46,276 bases of DNA, taken from contig JAATFP010000024.1 of NCBI GenBank assembly GCA_015655125.1, positions 1 to 46,276 of the forward strand. The letters run 5' to 3'. The DNA comes from Chitinophagales bacterium (GTDB lineage Bacteria; Bacteroidota; Bacteroidia; Chitinophagales; Chitinophagaceae). This document shows positions 30,645 to 40,418 of this stretch, piece after piece; position 1 is the first letter of the stretch, and each line of letters begins with the position of its first letter. Under the pieces are notes generated by a model, which made no database searches, was not told where the DNA came from, and saw only the letters and a program-made list of their open reading frames with translations. Made by a program: the position numbers and the translations under genes.

Positions 30645-32546
30645 CTAATCCTTTTTAACGACCAGTTTCTGGTTCAGATCACTGTCTACCTCTTTTTTAA
30701 AGTTCATCAACTGCAGGTAATCTGCAGCATTTACCTGGTGCTGGTTTATTTCGAGAGAGGAAAAGACGGTTACTTTACGCGCATTTTCATCCCATGAATA
30801 TTTGCAGGAATACTGGCCAAAAGGTTTGGTGATGGTCTTTTCCTGCGGCAAACTTTCCGGTGAAAAACCTTGCGGTAATTCAAATGAAGCAGTGTCTTTT
30901 TTCTGGTAAGGGTAATCAAAAAAATAGTCTTGCTTTCGTTCTTTATTGTCGATGATGTTTTCATCAAAGAAAGCGTACAACCTTGATGGAAGAAACATTT
31001 TGCTGCCTGTTTTAAAAGCATACAACTGTTCATAGGTCATGGTGAGGGATGATGTAAAATCATGCTGGTATTTATCGCCCGTTTTTATGGCAAACTGTTC
31101 GGGATGTTTCCATTTCATGTCTCTTACCAGGTATTTCAGCTGATCATCGGAACTGTGCTGTGCCAGGAAATACAATTGTTCCTGCCGGAATTCGCCGCTG
31201 CTGTTCATCACGGATGAAACTTTCCCGGACCCGTCTTCTTCCAGTTTGATGACAGAGTTGCAGGTGAATTTATTTTCCGATGCACGGCTGCGTGGCGTGG
31301 AAACAAGCACGCCGCCGTTTTCGGTTACCAGTAAGGCTTTCCTGTTTTCTGTAAAATCGCCCAGCACCCCAAAATCAGCCGTGGCGCTTGTGCATTCCAG
31401 CCACGTAGAATCTTTTTGATGCGGAATGCAAAGAATCACGTGGTTGAAAATGTTGGTGGCAAAATCATCCCAGGCAGGCACTGCGTTTCCGTGTGCGTTT
31501 ACAATGGCATAATAGCTCTTTATACCTGCGGCGCTTAGGGCGGCCTGCATATAATTGCTGAGCGCCTTGCAGTAGCCGTATTTTTTTTCCTGAACAAAAT
31601 CTGCCTGGAACGGCTTCCAGCCGCCAATACCCAGCTGAACGCTTACATAGCGCATATTGTGCTGCAGGTAACTATATACGATCCGCGCCTTTTCATTATC
31701 ATCGGCCGCATTTTTTACCATGTCGCGGATCAGCAGCTGACCTTTTTCTGAAAGTGTGTTATCTTTTCCAATGAGGGTGTAAAAAAATTGTCCGAAATTT
31801 TTCCAGGTGGTCATATCACCCTCATAGCCTGCGATCTTAAATTTATTGGGCGATAAGGCAATTCGTGCAAAATATCTTTCGGCCGGCCCGCTGTTGTTTT
31901 CTTTTTTTTGCGCCACCAAATTTTGAGTTTCCCATTTGTAAATGGTTGTCTTGTCATTCCTGCTCACGGCAGGTTTCAGATCAGTGTTCACCATCTTGTA
32001 TCGAAGGCCGAGGTCGGATGGAACTTCTACTTCGTATAAAAAATGTTCCTTCGAAACATCCGGCGATGTGATGTAATTATCGGGATAGTCGAGCAGCCCC
32101 TTAAATTTAACCATGTAAGTATATTCTACGGTGACAGGATAGCTGGCGGCGGTTACCTGGAAGAAGGTCATTTTTCCGTCTTCCACTAGTCCGTCGCCAT
32201 AACCGAAATTTTGCATGTCGCGCTTGTTATATTTATTGAGTTCTTTGCCAAATGCATTGTAAACGCGTATTTCAGCATCATCCAGCGTTTGAAACTTATC
32301 GGAGTATTTGGAAAAGCGCAGGTAATCGGCGCCGCTTTCATTAAGAACCGTCACCACTTCGTGTACTTCCATCATGGCATTGTCGGTGCTGTTTATTTTA
32401 AACTTCATGTAGTCTTCCCGCATCACGGCATTAGCATTCCGGAGCAGGGAATCCGTTATGCCGGTAATGCTGTATTTACCCGTAAACTGGGACTTTAGCA
32501 TTAAAGGAACTAATAAAACAGCAATCGGCAACAGGTATCTTTTCAT
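30645..32546 (-). CDS. DUF3857/transglutaminase-like protein, catalytic Cys-His retained
   Basis: The product has 633 residues with a signal peptide (MKRYLLPIAVLLVPLMLKSQ). Residues about 55-215 form the DUF3857 beta domain (VTVLNESGADYLRFSKYSDK). About 270-400 is a transglutaminase-like domain with Cys326 (KKYGYCKALSNYM), His369 (FNHVILC) and an acidic residue at Glu384 (WLECTS). The C-terminal beta-rich part is DUF3858-like. Family members are periplasmic or surface associated; the substrate is unknown. It lies 20 bp downstream of a paralogue that has lost these residues, so the two probably form an operon and perhaps a complex. Confidence 0.85.
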   Translation of the reverse strand: MKRYLLPIAVLLVPLMLKSQFTGKYSITGITDSLLRNANAVMREDYMKFKINSTDNAMMEVHEVVTVLNESGADYLRFSKYSDKFQTLDDAEIRVYNAFGKELNKYNKRDMQNFGYGDGLVEDGKMTFFQVTAASYPVTVEYTYMVKFKGLLDYPDNYITSPDVSKEHFLYEVEVPSDLGLRYKMVNTDLKPAVSRNDKTTIYKWETQNLVAQKKENNSGPAERYFARIALSPNKFKIAGYEGDMTTWKNFGQFFYTLIGKDNTLSEKGQLLIRDMVKNAADDNEKARIVYSYLQHNMRYVSVQLGIGGWKPFQADFVQEKKYGYCKALSNYMQAALSAAGIKSYYAIVNAHGNAVPAWDDFATNIFNHVILCIPHQKDSTWLECTSATADFGVLGDFTENRKALLVTENGGVLVSTPRSRASENKFTCNSVIKLEEDGSGKVSSVMNSSGEFRQEQLYFLAQHSSDDQLKYLVRDMKWKHPEQFAIKTGDKYQHDFTSSLTMTYEQLYAFKTGSKMFLPSRLYAFFDENIIDNKERKQDYFFDYPYQKKDTASFELPQGFSPESLPQEKTITKPFGQYSCKYSWDENARKVTVFSSLEINQHQVNAADYLQLMNFKKEVDSDLNQKLVVKKD

Positions 32547-32566
32547 AACGATTGGCCCATGGCGGG

Positions 32567-34492
32567 CTATACTTTTTTCTTTTTAAGAACGATCTGCTCA
32601 TTGAGCAGCGCAAATATTTTTTTGTATACTTCTTTCACGCCCGGGTATTCTTCCACGAGGTATTGCGGCCGCATAAAGTCTACGCTTACGCGGAAATTGA
32701 TCACTCCATTCTGGTATTGGGACATGCGTGAAACTGCGATGCTCGTATCGGGCAGTATCATCCGGATATTTTTGGGCAGTTCCTCTACCGTAAATTCTTC
32801 AGGAACCATGTATGTGCCGGTGATAGAGTACGACTGCTTAAATCCGAAATCGATATCGGATTCTCTTTTTTCCGCGATGAAAGGATTTTTTGCGATACCA
32901 GAAAACAGGTTGTAAGGCAAAAATGAATAATCGTCGGAATTCTGCATCGTTCCATTAAAATATATTTTCTGCATCAGCGGAAGCGTATCCACGGCATCGT
33001 TGGTAACGTTGAACGAGTCCACATTGAGTTTGATGCCCTCGTTTTCGGAAAAGAATTTTTTCATATCCTTGTCCCTGTAGGTTTTGAGCCGGATATTTCG
33101 TCCGTAATCAGAACTTGCCACGGATGCCCAACCTGATACGTTGCCATTTTTTTCTATATTCATGAATAGCGACACGTTGTGCTGTAATTTCTTGTCGAGA
33201 TCTTCTATATTTATCACGCGGCTGTTTTTCCGATCCACCAAAAATGCATCTGTAAATTGAACTTCGTACGGAATGAGGCTGGAAGGATTGTATTTATCGG
33301 CAGCATTGAGGATAAACGTTTGTCCGTTTGCTTCTGCGCAGGCATAAGTAGCGTTAAACTGGCCAAGGAAGGGCAGAAGTGTGTTCACTCTTCCGTTATC
33401 ACGCGTACTCACCAGAAGTGGTGCGGCCTTTACGTCATTGTCTTTCAGGAGGTTTACGAGCAACAGGTTAATATCTGCCACGCTACCGCTTTTTTTGTCC
33501 CATGCTTCCTTGACGCCGTCGTAAGATGCGCGGGCATAATTGCCGTTCCACGACATATTGCTTTGCACAAATTTGTAAATGATGTCCATTTTTTTGCGGT
33601 CGTCCTTCTCATCCTTCAGCAACGTTTTAAGTGCCGAAGTGCCGGACACGTTTCTGCGAAGTTGCTTGCCGAAAGCTTCTGATTCGGTCAATTCTTCAGA
33701 CAACTTGTCCCAGGTAGTAGTATAGCTGATAGTGGATTCTCCAGGCACATTGATGGCGGCCAGTTGAAAATCCACGCGCTGCAGGTAGTCGCGGTAGCCC
33801 GACATATAAGGTTCATCTTTCAGGGAAGGAATATTGCGCATCACAAACCAGTCGCCGTCTTCGGTTCGCTTGCCCGAAAACTTTTCCATGGGTTGGCGGC
33901 GGATGACCTTGTAAGAAAAAACGAAGTACTCCGGTATAATGAGGTTATAGCCACTGTATCGCACCGGGATGTCTTCCTGGAAATACCAGTCGTCTATATC
34001 CGAATAATTCTTCTTCGAAGTTTCATATTTGTATTCTATCACGCTTCCCGGTTTTACATCAGGCATGGCGAAGGATATCTCGGAATATTTATCATCTACC
34101 TTTTTGTCGTAGATCAGCGATTTTTCCAGTTTGGTAGTAATGATATTGCCGGATGCATCCAGGTTGTATACGATGCCGCTTATATTGCTCACCTGTTCAT
34201 AGTTGTCCTTACTGTAATAATGTATTTTGATGTCGGCCCTTTTGTTGCCTTCTTCCTTCAGAATTTTAATGCGCCTGCGGAACCTGGTTACGATATTTAT
34301 TGAAAATCTGTTGACCTCGTAATGTACCTCGCCTGCATCTATGAGACAATAGGCAGAAGCGTCGGGGTCAAAATCGCAGGTTTTCATTTCAAGATCTTCT
34401 TTGGAAATTTTTCCATAAGGTTCGATCTTATTCTGCGCCTGCAGCAATTGCGCAATCAGGATAGCAACGGTACCCAGAAGAATCTTTCTCAT
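32567..34492 (-). CDS. DUF3857/transglutaminase-like protein without catalytic residues
   Basis: The product has 641 residues from the ATG at 34492 (MRKILLGTVAILIAQLLQAQ, a signal peptide; the frame is open 22 codons further up). The domain order is as in its neighbour: DUF3857 near 60-230, transglutaminase-like region about 280-420, DUF3858-like C-terminus. At the place of the catalytic Cys the sequence reads KKSGSVADINLLLVNLL. The His strand reads FNATYACAEANGQTFILNAADK, so both Cys and His are absent although the fold is kept. It is probably a pseudoenzyme binding or presenting the same substrate as the active paralogue. Confidence 0.82.
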   Translation of the reverse strand: MRKILLGTVAILIAQLLQAQNKIEPYGKISKEDLEMKTCDFDPDASAYCLIDAGEVHYEVNRFSINIVTRFRRRIKILKEEGNKRADIKIHYYSKDNYEQVSNISGIVYNLDASGNIITTKLEKSLIYDKKVDDKYSEISFAMPDVKPGSVIEYKYETSKKNYSDIDDWYFQEDIPVRYSGYNLIIPEYFVFSYKVIRRQPMEKFSGKRTEDGDWFVMRNIPSLKDEPYMSGYRDYLQRVDFQLAAINVPGESTISYTTTWDKLSEELTESEAFGKQLRRNVSGTSALKTLLKDEKDDRKKMDIIYKFVQSNMSWNGNYARASYDGVKEAWDKKSGSVADINLLLVNLLKDNDVKAAPLLVSTRDNGRVNTLLPFLGQFNATYACAEANGQTFILNAADKYNPSSLIPYEVQFTDAFLVDRKNSRVINIEDLDKKLQHNVSLFMNIEKNGNVSGWASVASSDYGRNIRLKTYRDKDMKKFFSENEGIKLNVDSFNVTNDAVDTLPLMQKIYFNGTMQNSDDYSFLPYNLFSGIAKNPFIAEKRESDIDFGFKQSYSITGTYMVPEEFTVEELPKNIRMILPDTSIAVSRMSQYQNGVINFRVSVDFMRPQYLVEEYPGVKEVYKKIFALLNEQIVLKKKKV

Positions 34493-34744
34493 AAGTTTAG
34501 GGTCATTTAGGAACACCAAGATATAGGAAATAGTGCGAACTGTCAATTTAACGGACACTTAAACCATAAAAGCAGGTGGTTATACGGATGATTTAAAAGT
34601 TCAAAACGTTGTTGCTGGTCGGGTAAACAGTCGAACCCTGCAACCCGCCATCCGAACCCCGCTCCGGGCATCCAAACTCTAAACTTATCTTTGCCATTCA
34701 TAACTTTGTATTCCAACATACCAATACAAATAATACATTTGCTT

Positions 34745-36166
34745 ATGCGTATTGTAATCCTGTTCATAACATTGGCGTTCATATGTACAAATGTGGTCGC
34801 CCAGCAAAAATGGAACCTCCGTACCGTGGTAGATTATGCCATGCAGAATAACATTACCGTAAAGATGTCCGACATTCAGGCTAAGAATGCAGAACTCACT
34901 TACAGGCAAAGCAAACTTTCGCGATACCCTAATCTTAATTTTACCGGTAACGGTGGTCTTAACAGTGGTAGCAACCAGGATCCGACAACTTTCAGCAGAA
35001 TCACACAAACCTATTTATCGGCCGGGCTTCAATTGCAATCCAGCGCCGATATTTTCAATTTTTACAGCAAGAGAAACCTGATAGCCGCCAACGATTGGGA
35101 AATGCAGGCGGCAAGAGCGAATGTAGACAAACTGCGCAACGATATCGCGCTTACGGCAGCCAATGCTTATCTGCAGATATTACTTTCGCTGGAGCAGCAA
35201 AAGATCACCGAGGTACAGATTCAGCAAACACAGGCGCAGTTGACCAATACGCTTAAACAGGTAAAAGCCGGGGCGCTGCCCGAACTCAATGCCACACAGT
35301 TGGAAGCGCAACTTGCACTCGACAGCGTAAACTACATTACGGCAAAAGGAACAGTGGTACAGAACATACTTAACCTCAAATCTTACATGAATATAGATGC
35401 GGCTGCCGATTTTGAAGTGGAGGCACCACCGGTAGAAAACATTCCATTGGAACCGATCGCTTCGCTGCTGCCGGAAACTGTGTATGCTATGGCGCTCATA
35501 AATCAGCCTTTGCAGAAATACAATGCGCTTAAGATAAATGCGGCCGACAAATTCAAGGAGTCTGCGCGAGGACAAATGTATCCTACCTTGTCGGCTTACG
35601 GAAGTCTTGGCAGTAGTTACAATAATCAGGCGCTGAGCGTCGTAAACTCTACAGTTGTGAACCAGCAGATCGGTAGTGTAACGGTAGGCGGCACTCCTTA
35701 CCAGGTGTTTGCGCCTTTCCCGCAGTACAGCTATGCAAAAACAAATTTTCCCAATCAGTTATCAGATAACTTCCGCCAGTCGATCGGTCTGAGTATAAGC
35801 GTACCCATCTTTAGCGGCGGTAGCCTGCGGACGAATTACGAAAAAAGCAAGCTGAATATCCGCAGCCTCGAACTGCAAAAAGACCTTGATGATCAGAAGT
35901 TGAAACAGGATATTTATTCGGCATACAATTCTGTGCTGATAGCTTTGGAAAAATTTAACGCCAGCGCCAAATCCGTAGCCATGAACCAGAAGACATTCGA
36001 CTTTGCTCAAAAACGTTTCAATGTTGGCATGCTCGGGACGTTCGACCTGATAACAACACAAAATAATTTGCTTCGCGCAAAACTCGAATACACACTCAAC
36101 CAGTTTGATTATGTATTTAAAATGAAAGTGCTGGAGTTTTACCGGGGTTTGGGCCTGAAGCTTTAA
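34745..36166 (+). CDS. TolC-family outer membrane efflux protein
   Basis: The product has 473 residues from the ATG at 34745 (MRIVILFITLAFICTNVVAQQ, signal peptide). The two TolC repeats are visible as long helical coiled-coil pairs (about 80-190 and 380-450): LRNDIALTAANAYLQILLSLEQQKITEVQIQQTQAQLTNTLKQVKAGALPE and the matching FAQKRFNVGMLGTFDLITTQNNLLRAKLEYTLNQFDYVFK. It should form the trimeric outer-membrane channel. The HlyD-like adaptor gene follows after 86 bp on the same strand. No inner-membrane pump gene is in the cluster. Confidence 0.92.
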   Translation: MRIVILFITLAFICTNVVAQQKWNLRTVVDYAMQNNITVKMSDIQAKNAELTYRQSKLSRYPNLNFTGNGGLNSGSNQDPTTFSRITQTYLSAGLQLQSSADIFNFYSKRNLIAANDWEMQAARANVDKLRNDIALTAANAYLQILLSLEQQKITEVQIQQTQAQLTNTLKQVKAGALPELNATQLEAQLALDSVNYITAKGTVVQNILNLKSYMNIDAAADFEVEAPPVENIPLEPIASLLPETVYAMALINQPLQKYNALKINAADKFKESARGQMYPTLSAYGSLGSSYNNQALSVVNSTVVNQQIGSVTVGGTPYQVFAPFPQYSYAKTNFPNQLSDNFRQSIGLSISVPIFSGGSLRTNYEKSKLNIRSLELQKDLDDQKLKQDIYSAYNSVLIALEKFNASAKSVAMNQKTFDFAQKRFNVGMLGTFDLITTQNNLLRAKLEYTLNQFDYVFKMKVLEFYRGLGLKL

Positions 36167-36252
36167 AAAACTTATGAAACCGGTTACAAAGATTTTCAAA
36201 GGAAAAAAATATTTCTGCAAAATCGGCGTCATCAGCAGGAAAACAAAAAATT

Positions 36253-37590
36253 ATGAAGAAATCAACAAAATGGATCCTCATCAGCCTTGTAGCTTTGGTA
36301 GTACTGCTGGTGGTACTTAGTAAGGTAGGCGCTTTTGGAAAAGACGAAGGCACAAAAGTGACCGCCGAAAAAGCTGCGCAACGCACCATCATTGAAGTGG
36401 TAAACGCCACCGGAAAAATATACCCGGAAATAGAAGTGAAGATCAGCCCGGATATCAGCGGCGAGATCACCGAGCTTAATGTTGCCGAAGGCGACACCGT
36501 AAAGAAAGGTCAGTTGCTGGCGCGCATCTATGCCGATGTATACAATATTCAAAAGAACCAGGCGGCAAGTGGCGTGGTACAGAGCGAGGCACAATCGGCT
36601 AATTCTGTGGCCGCGCTCGGTGCTTTGAAAGCTGCGCTGGAACAGGCAAAACGTACATACGATATGCAAAAGAGCCTGTACAACGACAAAGTAATCAGCC
36701 TCAGTGAATTTAATGTTGCCGATGCCAATTATAAAAGTGCGCAGGCCAATTACAATGCCGCCAGCGCCGGCCTCAGGGGAAACAGCGCCGCCATCCAGAG
36801 CGCGCAGGCCAACCTTGCAAAAGCAAATACCGACCTTGGCCGTACGTCCATTGTGGCGCCGATGGATGGAGTGGTGAGCCTGCTGAGCGTGAAAAAAGGA
36901 GAAAAAGTGGCAGGTAACAGTTTTAACGTGGGTACGGAAATGCTTCGCATTGCGGATATGGATAAGATTGAGATCCGCGTAGATGTGGGCGAGAACGATA
37001 TCCCGAAAGTGAAGCTGGGTGACAGTGCATTGATCAGCATTGATGCTTACAACGATCGTAAATTTAAAGGCATCGTAACGCAGATCGCCAGCAGCAACAA
37101 TGGTGCAGCAACTTCCAGCGCACTGGCCACCACCAGCACCGATGTAACCCAATACAAGGTATACATCCGTCTGCTACCCGAAAGTTATACGGACCTGCTG
37201 GGTAAAGGGAGCTTTCCCTTCCGCCCTGGTATGAGCGCCAACGCGGATATACAAACGCGCACACAGGTGAACGTGGTAAGCGTGCCGATCAACGCTGTTA
37301 CCACGCGTGAAAAGCCCGACAGCCTTAAACCAAAAGTAAACACCGGCAATGCCAATGGAAACGACGACCTCGATGTACTCGTGTTTGTAAAACAGGCCGA
37401 CAACACCGTAAAAAAAGTGAACGTGAAAACGGGCATACAGGATATCAATTACATTGAGATTACCAGCGGCCTCAGGCCCGGCGAAGAAGTAATCAGTGGT
37501 CCATACGACGTAGTGAGTAAAACACTCAAAGAAAAAGACAAGGTGAAGGTGGTAGATAAGAAAGAGCTGTTCGAAAAGAAAAAAGACTAA
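36253..37590 (+). CDS. HlyD/MacA-type periplasmic adaptor (membrane fusion protein)
   Basis: The product has 445 residues. An N-terminal membrane anchor (about 5-24: WILISLVALVVLLVVLSKVG) is followed by a biotinyl-lipoyl half (ISPDISGEITELNVAEGDTVKKGQLLARI), an alpha-hairpin about 100-200, the second lipoyl half (LGRTSIVAPMDGVVSLLSVKKGEKV), and beta-barrel and membrane-proximal domains to the C-terminus. It bridges an inner-membrane transporter and TolC. In Bacteroidota such adaptors usually precede MacB-like ABC permeases. Here the next gene is instead a TonB-type receptor 245 bp away, so the partner pump must be encoded elsewhere. Confidence 0.92.
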   Translation: MKKSTKWILISLVALVVLLVVLSKVGAFGKDEGTKVTAEKAAQRTIIEVVNATGKIYPEIEVKISPDISGEITELNVAEGDTVKKGQLLARIYADVYNIQKNQAASGVVQSEAQSANSVAALGALKAALEQAKRTYDMQKSLYNDKVISLSEFNVADANYKSAQANYNAASAGLRGNSAAIQSAQANLAKANTDLGRTSIVAPMDGVVSLLSVKKGEKVAGNSFNVGTEMLRIADMDKIEIRVDVGENDIPKVKLGDSALISIDAYNDRKFKGIVTQIASSNNGAATSSALATTSTDVTQYKVYIRLLPESYTDLLGKGSFPFRPGMSANADIQTRTQVNVVSVPINAVTTREKPDSLKPKVNTGNANGNDDLDVLVFVKQADNTVKKVNVKTGIQDINYIEITSGLRPGEEVISGPYDVVSKTLKEKDKVKVVDKKELFEKKKD

Positions 37591-37669
37591 GCCATCAGGA
37601 TCGTACCGTCCGGACTTGTCGGATGCAGTCGTTCGACGAGGACGTGATGCGATCAATCTATACTAACAG

Positions 37670-37726
37670 TCGTCTTCGACAAGCTCAGACCGACAGCTTT
37701 CTGTCATGTTGAGCTTGTCAAAACAT
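37670..37726. repeat. REP-like repeat, inverted pair
   Basis: GTCGTCTTCGACAAGCTCAG...ACCGACAG followed by CTGTCATGTTGAGCTTGTCA...AAACATA. A complete inverted pair of the dispersed family, in the gap between the adaptor and the receptor gene. Confidence 0.8.
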
Positions 37727-37834
37727 ATACAGAAAGCGAATTTTCATCCGGATTTTTTTAATAGCATACACATTAATACAAACACAACATAAAGGCACAT
37801 TAAACTGTGCCTTTATGATTAGATCAATAGCATC

Positions 37835-40225
37835 TTGAAAAAAATATTTATAATATTTATTTGCTGCTGCATTGCAGCCGCCACATCCATTGCACAGCAG
37901 GTAAAAGTATCCTTACAGGTTCGCGATGCGCAAGGCGGAGCATCAGCCAACATTACGCTGCAGGTATACGGCATTGAAGATTCTGTATTAATAAGTAAAG
38001 TAATTGCAAGCGGCGGCACTTCATTTTCGCTGGCACCTCATCACGGCTATACCTTGCAGCTGAGTGGGGCCGGTATTTCGCCGGAAAATAAGATACTGAT
38101 GCTTGGAGGTAATGATACTGCTGTTGTAATAACTGTGAAGCCACAGTCGAAGGAACTTAACAATGTAGTGATAACGGCCCGTAAGCCATTGATAAAGCAG
38201 GAAGACGATAAAATGATCGTAGATGCCGAATTGCTGGCAAACAGTAGTAGCAACGCTTACGAAGTACTTGAAAAAACGCCCGGCGCAGTGGTGGACCAGG
38301 ACGGAAATGTATACCTCAACAGTGCCAATCCCGCGCAGATACAGATCAACGGTAAGGAAGTGAAGTTGAGTACGGCCGATGTGGCTTCGCTGCTCAAGAG
38401 CCTGCCCGCGAATAGTGTGGTGAAGATAGAAGTACTTCGAAATCCATCTGCAAAATACGATGCCGGCAGCAGCGGCGGTATCATCAACATTGTGCTGAAA
38501 AAAGGCATTAAAATAGGTGCCAGCGGCTCGGCAAATGTGAGCTGGTTCCAGGGAAGGTTCAACACAAAAAGTGCGGGCTTTAATTTAAACAACAGCGACG
38601 GCAGGCGCAGCAGCTATTTTAGTTATCAGTTTACGGATAGAAATAATTTTGAAGAACTTGGTTCCAACCGCTTTTTTGCCGACACGCTCATTGCCCAAAA
38701 AGCTTATACCAGGTACCCGGCAACCAATCATTACATCGGTGGCGGTACGGAATACGAACTTTCTAAAAAATGGAGCATCGGCTACGATGTTCGCTATACC
38801 AATACCAGCAACAATACCAGGGCCATAAACGCAGTAAATTTTATTACCGTTCCTACGCAGCTGCTTACGCAGCAAACTAATTCTACCATCACCAACAATG
38901 GCCGTGCTACATACCTTGGCAATTCTGTAAATACAAAGTACAGAATCGATAGTGCCGGCAGCGAATTTACTGCGAGTGTTGACTACGATGTTTTTAAAAA
39001 CAACAACCTCCAGGCATACAACAACCAATATACCACACCGGTTTTATTTTTCAACGGCGGCGATGGCACGGTACACAACAATAAAAATATTTTTGTGGCT
39101 GAAGCCGACCTGCTTCTAAAAATAAAACCGGGCTACAACATTGAAACCGGCGCCAAATACATCGGTAGCAACAGCAGCAACAATGCACAGTATTTTTTAG
39201 ACACGGGAATCAACAGGAAAGCGGACCCTGTGCAAACCAACCGCTTTAAGTACCGCGAACACATAGCTTCTGCCTACCTTCAAATTTCCAAAACTTTTTC
39301 AGGCTTCACCCTCAAGCCCGGCCTGCGCGTGGAGCGCACCGATATAGATGGCCACCAGCTTTACCCCACAGATACCACGCTGGCCATCCGCCGCACCGAT
39401 TTTTTCCCATACGTATACCTGCGGCAGACGCTGGCAAAGATGTTTGGTTTTACCCTTAGCGGCAATGCCATTTACCGCCGTTCTATTACACGGCCCTATT
39501 ACGAAGCGCTCAATCCATATCCGCAATATGTGGATCAATACCTGTACAATGTAGGCAACCCGCGCCTGCAGCCACAGTTTACCACCAACTATGAGTTCAA
39601 CATCTCGGCCGACCAGTTCCCTGTTTTTTCCGTTGGGCTAAATGATATTAAAGACATTTTTACCAACGTTACCTATCAAGACAGTACCACCAAAATAGCC
39701 TATCGTACCTACGATAACCTGGGCCGAAACAAAGAGGTATACCTCCGCGCCGTGGGTGGCATACCGCCCGGCAAAAAATATTTCTTTTATGCCGGTGCGC
39801 AATACAACCACGTAAACTACAGCGGCTACTACCAGGGCGCGACCCTGCAGTATAAGCGCGGCACCTGGACCTTTTTTATGTATCACAATTACAAGCCCGC
39901 GCCCACTTTCAACATCGGTGTTAATGCCTTCATGCGCCTCCGCGGGCTGCAAAATTTTTACGAACTTAAATCTTTCGGCCAGCTAAACATTACGGCCAAC
40001 CAGGCCATCCTCCAAAAGAAAATGAACATCATTCTTTCTGTAAACGATCTGTTGCGTACCAACAAATATTCCTTTGCACTGGATCAGGCCGGCGTGCTGG
40101 CAAACGGCACCCGGCTGAATGACAGCCGACGCGTGGGGCTTACGCTGCGATATAACTTTGGAATAAAACCGAAGGAAGAAAAGAAGGAGTTGTTTGAAAC
40201 GCCGAAGGAGGCTGTTAATAATTAA
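37835..40225 (+). CDS. TonB-dependent receptor-like outer membrane protein (OMP_b-brl_3 type), TTG start
   Basis: The product has 796 residues. A TTG codon at 37835 must be the start: the reading frame has a stop (TAG, 37820-37822) just upstream and the signal peptide KKIFIIFICCCIAAATSIAQQ begins there. Order: a carboxypeptidase-regulatory-like beta-sandwich (about 22-105), a plug domain (110-230: AYEVLEKTPGAVVDQDGNVYLN, VVKIEVLRNPSAKYDAGSSGGIINIVLKKG), then a large barrel (the OMP_b-brl_3 family of proteins similar to TonB receptors). The C-terminus is charged (KPKEEKKELFETPKE) rather than aromatic, as is usual for this subfamily. The ligand is unknown. Confidence 0.88.
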   Translation: MKKIFIIFICCCIAAATSIAQQVKVSLQVRDAQGGASANITLQVYGIEDSVLISKVIASGGTSFSLAPHHGYTLQLSGAGISPENKILMLGGNDTAVVITVKPQSKELNNVVITARKPLIKQEDDKMIVDAELLANSSSNAYEVLEKTPGAVVDQDGNVYLNSANPAQIQINGKEVKLSTADVASLLKSLPANSVVKIEVLRNPSAKYDAGSSGGIINIVLKKGIKIGASGSANVSWFQGRFNTKSAGFNLNNSDGRRSSYFSYQFTDRNNFEELGSNRFFADTLIAQKAYTRYPATNHYIGGGTEYELSKKWSIGYDVRYTNTSNNTRAINAVNFITVPTQLLTQQTNSTITNNGRATYLGNSVNTKYRIDSAGSEFTASVDYDVFKNNNLQAYNNQYTTPVLFFNGGDGTVHNNKNIFVAEADLLLKIKPGYNIETGAKYIGSNSSNNAQYFLDTGINRKADPVQTNRFKYREHIASAYLQISKTFSGFTLKPGLRVERTDIDGHQLYPTDTTLAIRRTDFFPYVYLRQTLAKMFGFTLSGNAIYRRSITRPYYEALNPYPQYVDQYLYNVGNPRLQPQFTTNYEFNISADQFPVFSVGLNDIKDIFTNVTYQDSTTKIAYRTYDNLGRNKEVYLRAVGGIPPGKKYFFYAGAQYNHVNYSGYYQGATLQYKRGTWTFFMYHNYKPAPTFNIGVNAFMRLRGLQNFYELKSFGQLNITANQAILQKKMNIILSVNDLLRTNKYSFALDQAGVLANGTRLNDSRRVGLTLRYNFGIKPKEEKKELFETPKEAVNN

Positions 40226-40418
40226 CCACGATAATAGCAGGTGAATCTTCCGCTAAAAATGACGGTTAAATGCAGGAAAATAAAGTATTTTTGAAAAGTA
40301 GTGCTCAGCTTACTTTTTCAATCCGGCTGTATCGGGAGTATTACAATAGAAATGCACAAATTTTTCAATATGGGAAAGGTAATACTTGCCTGATTTTCAA
40401 AGAAATATTACTACAAAG

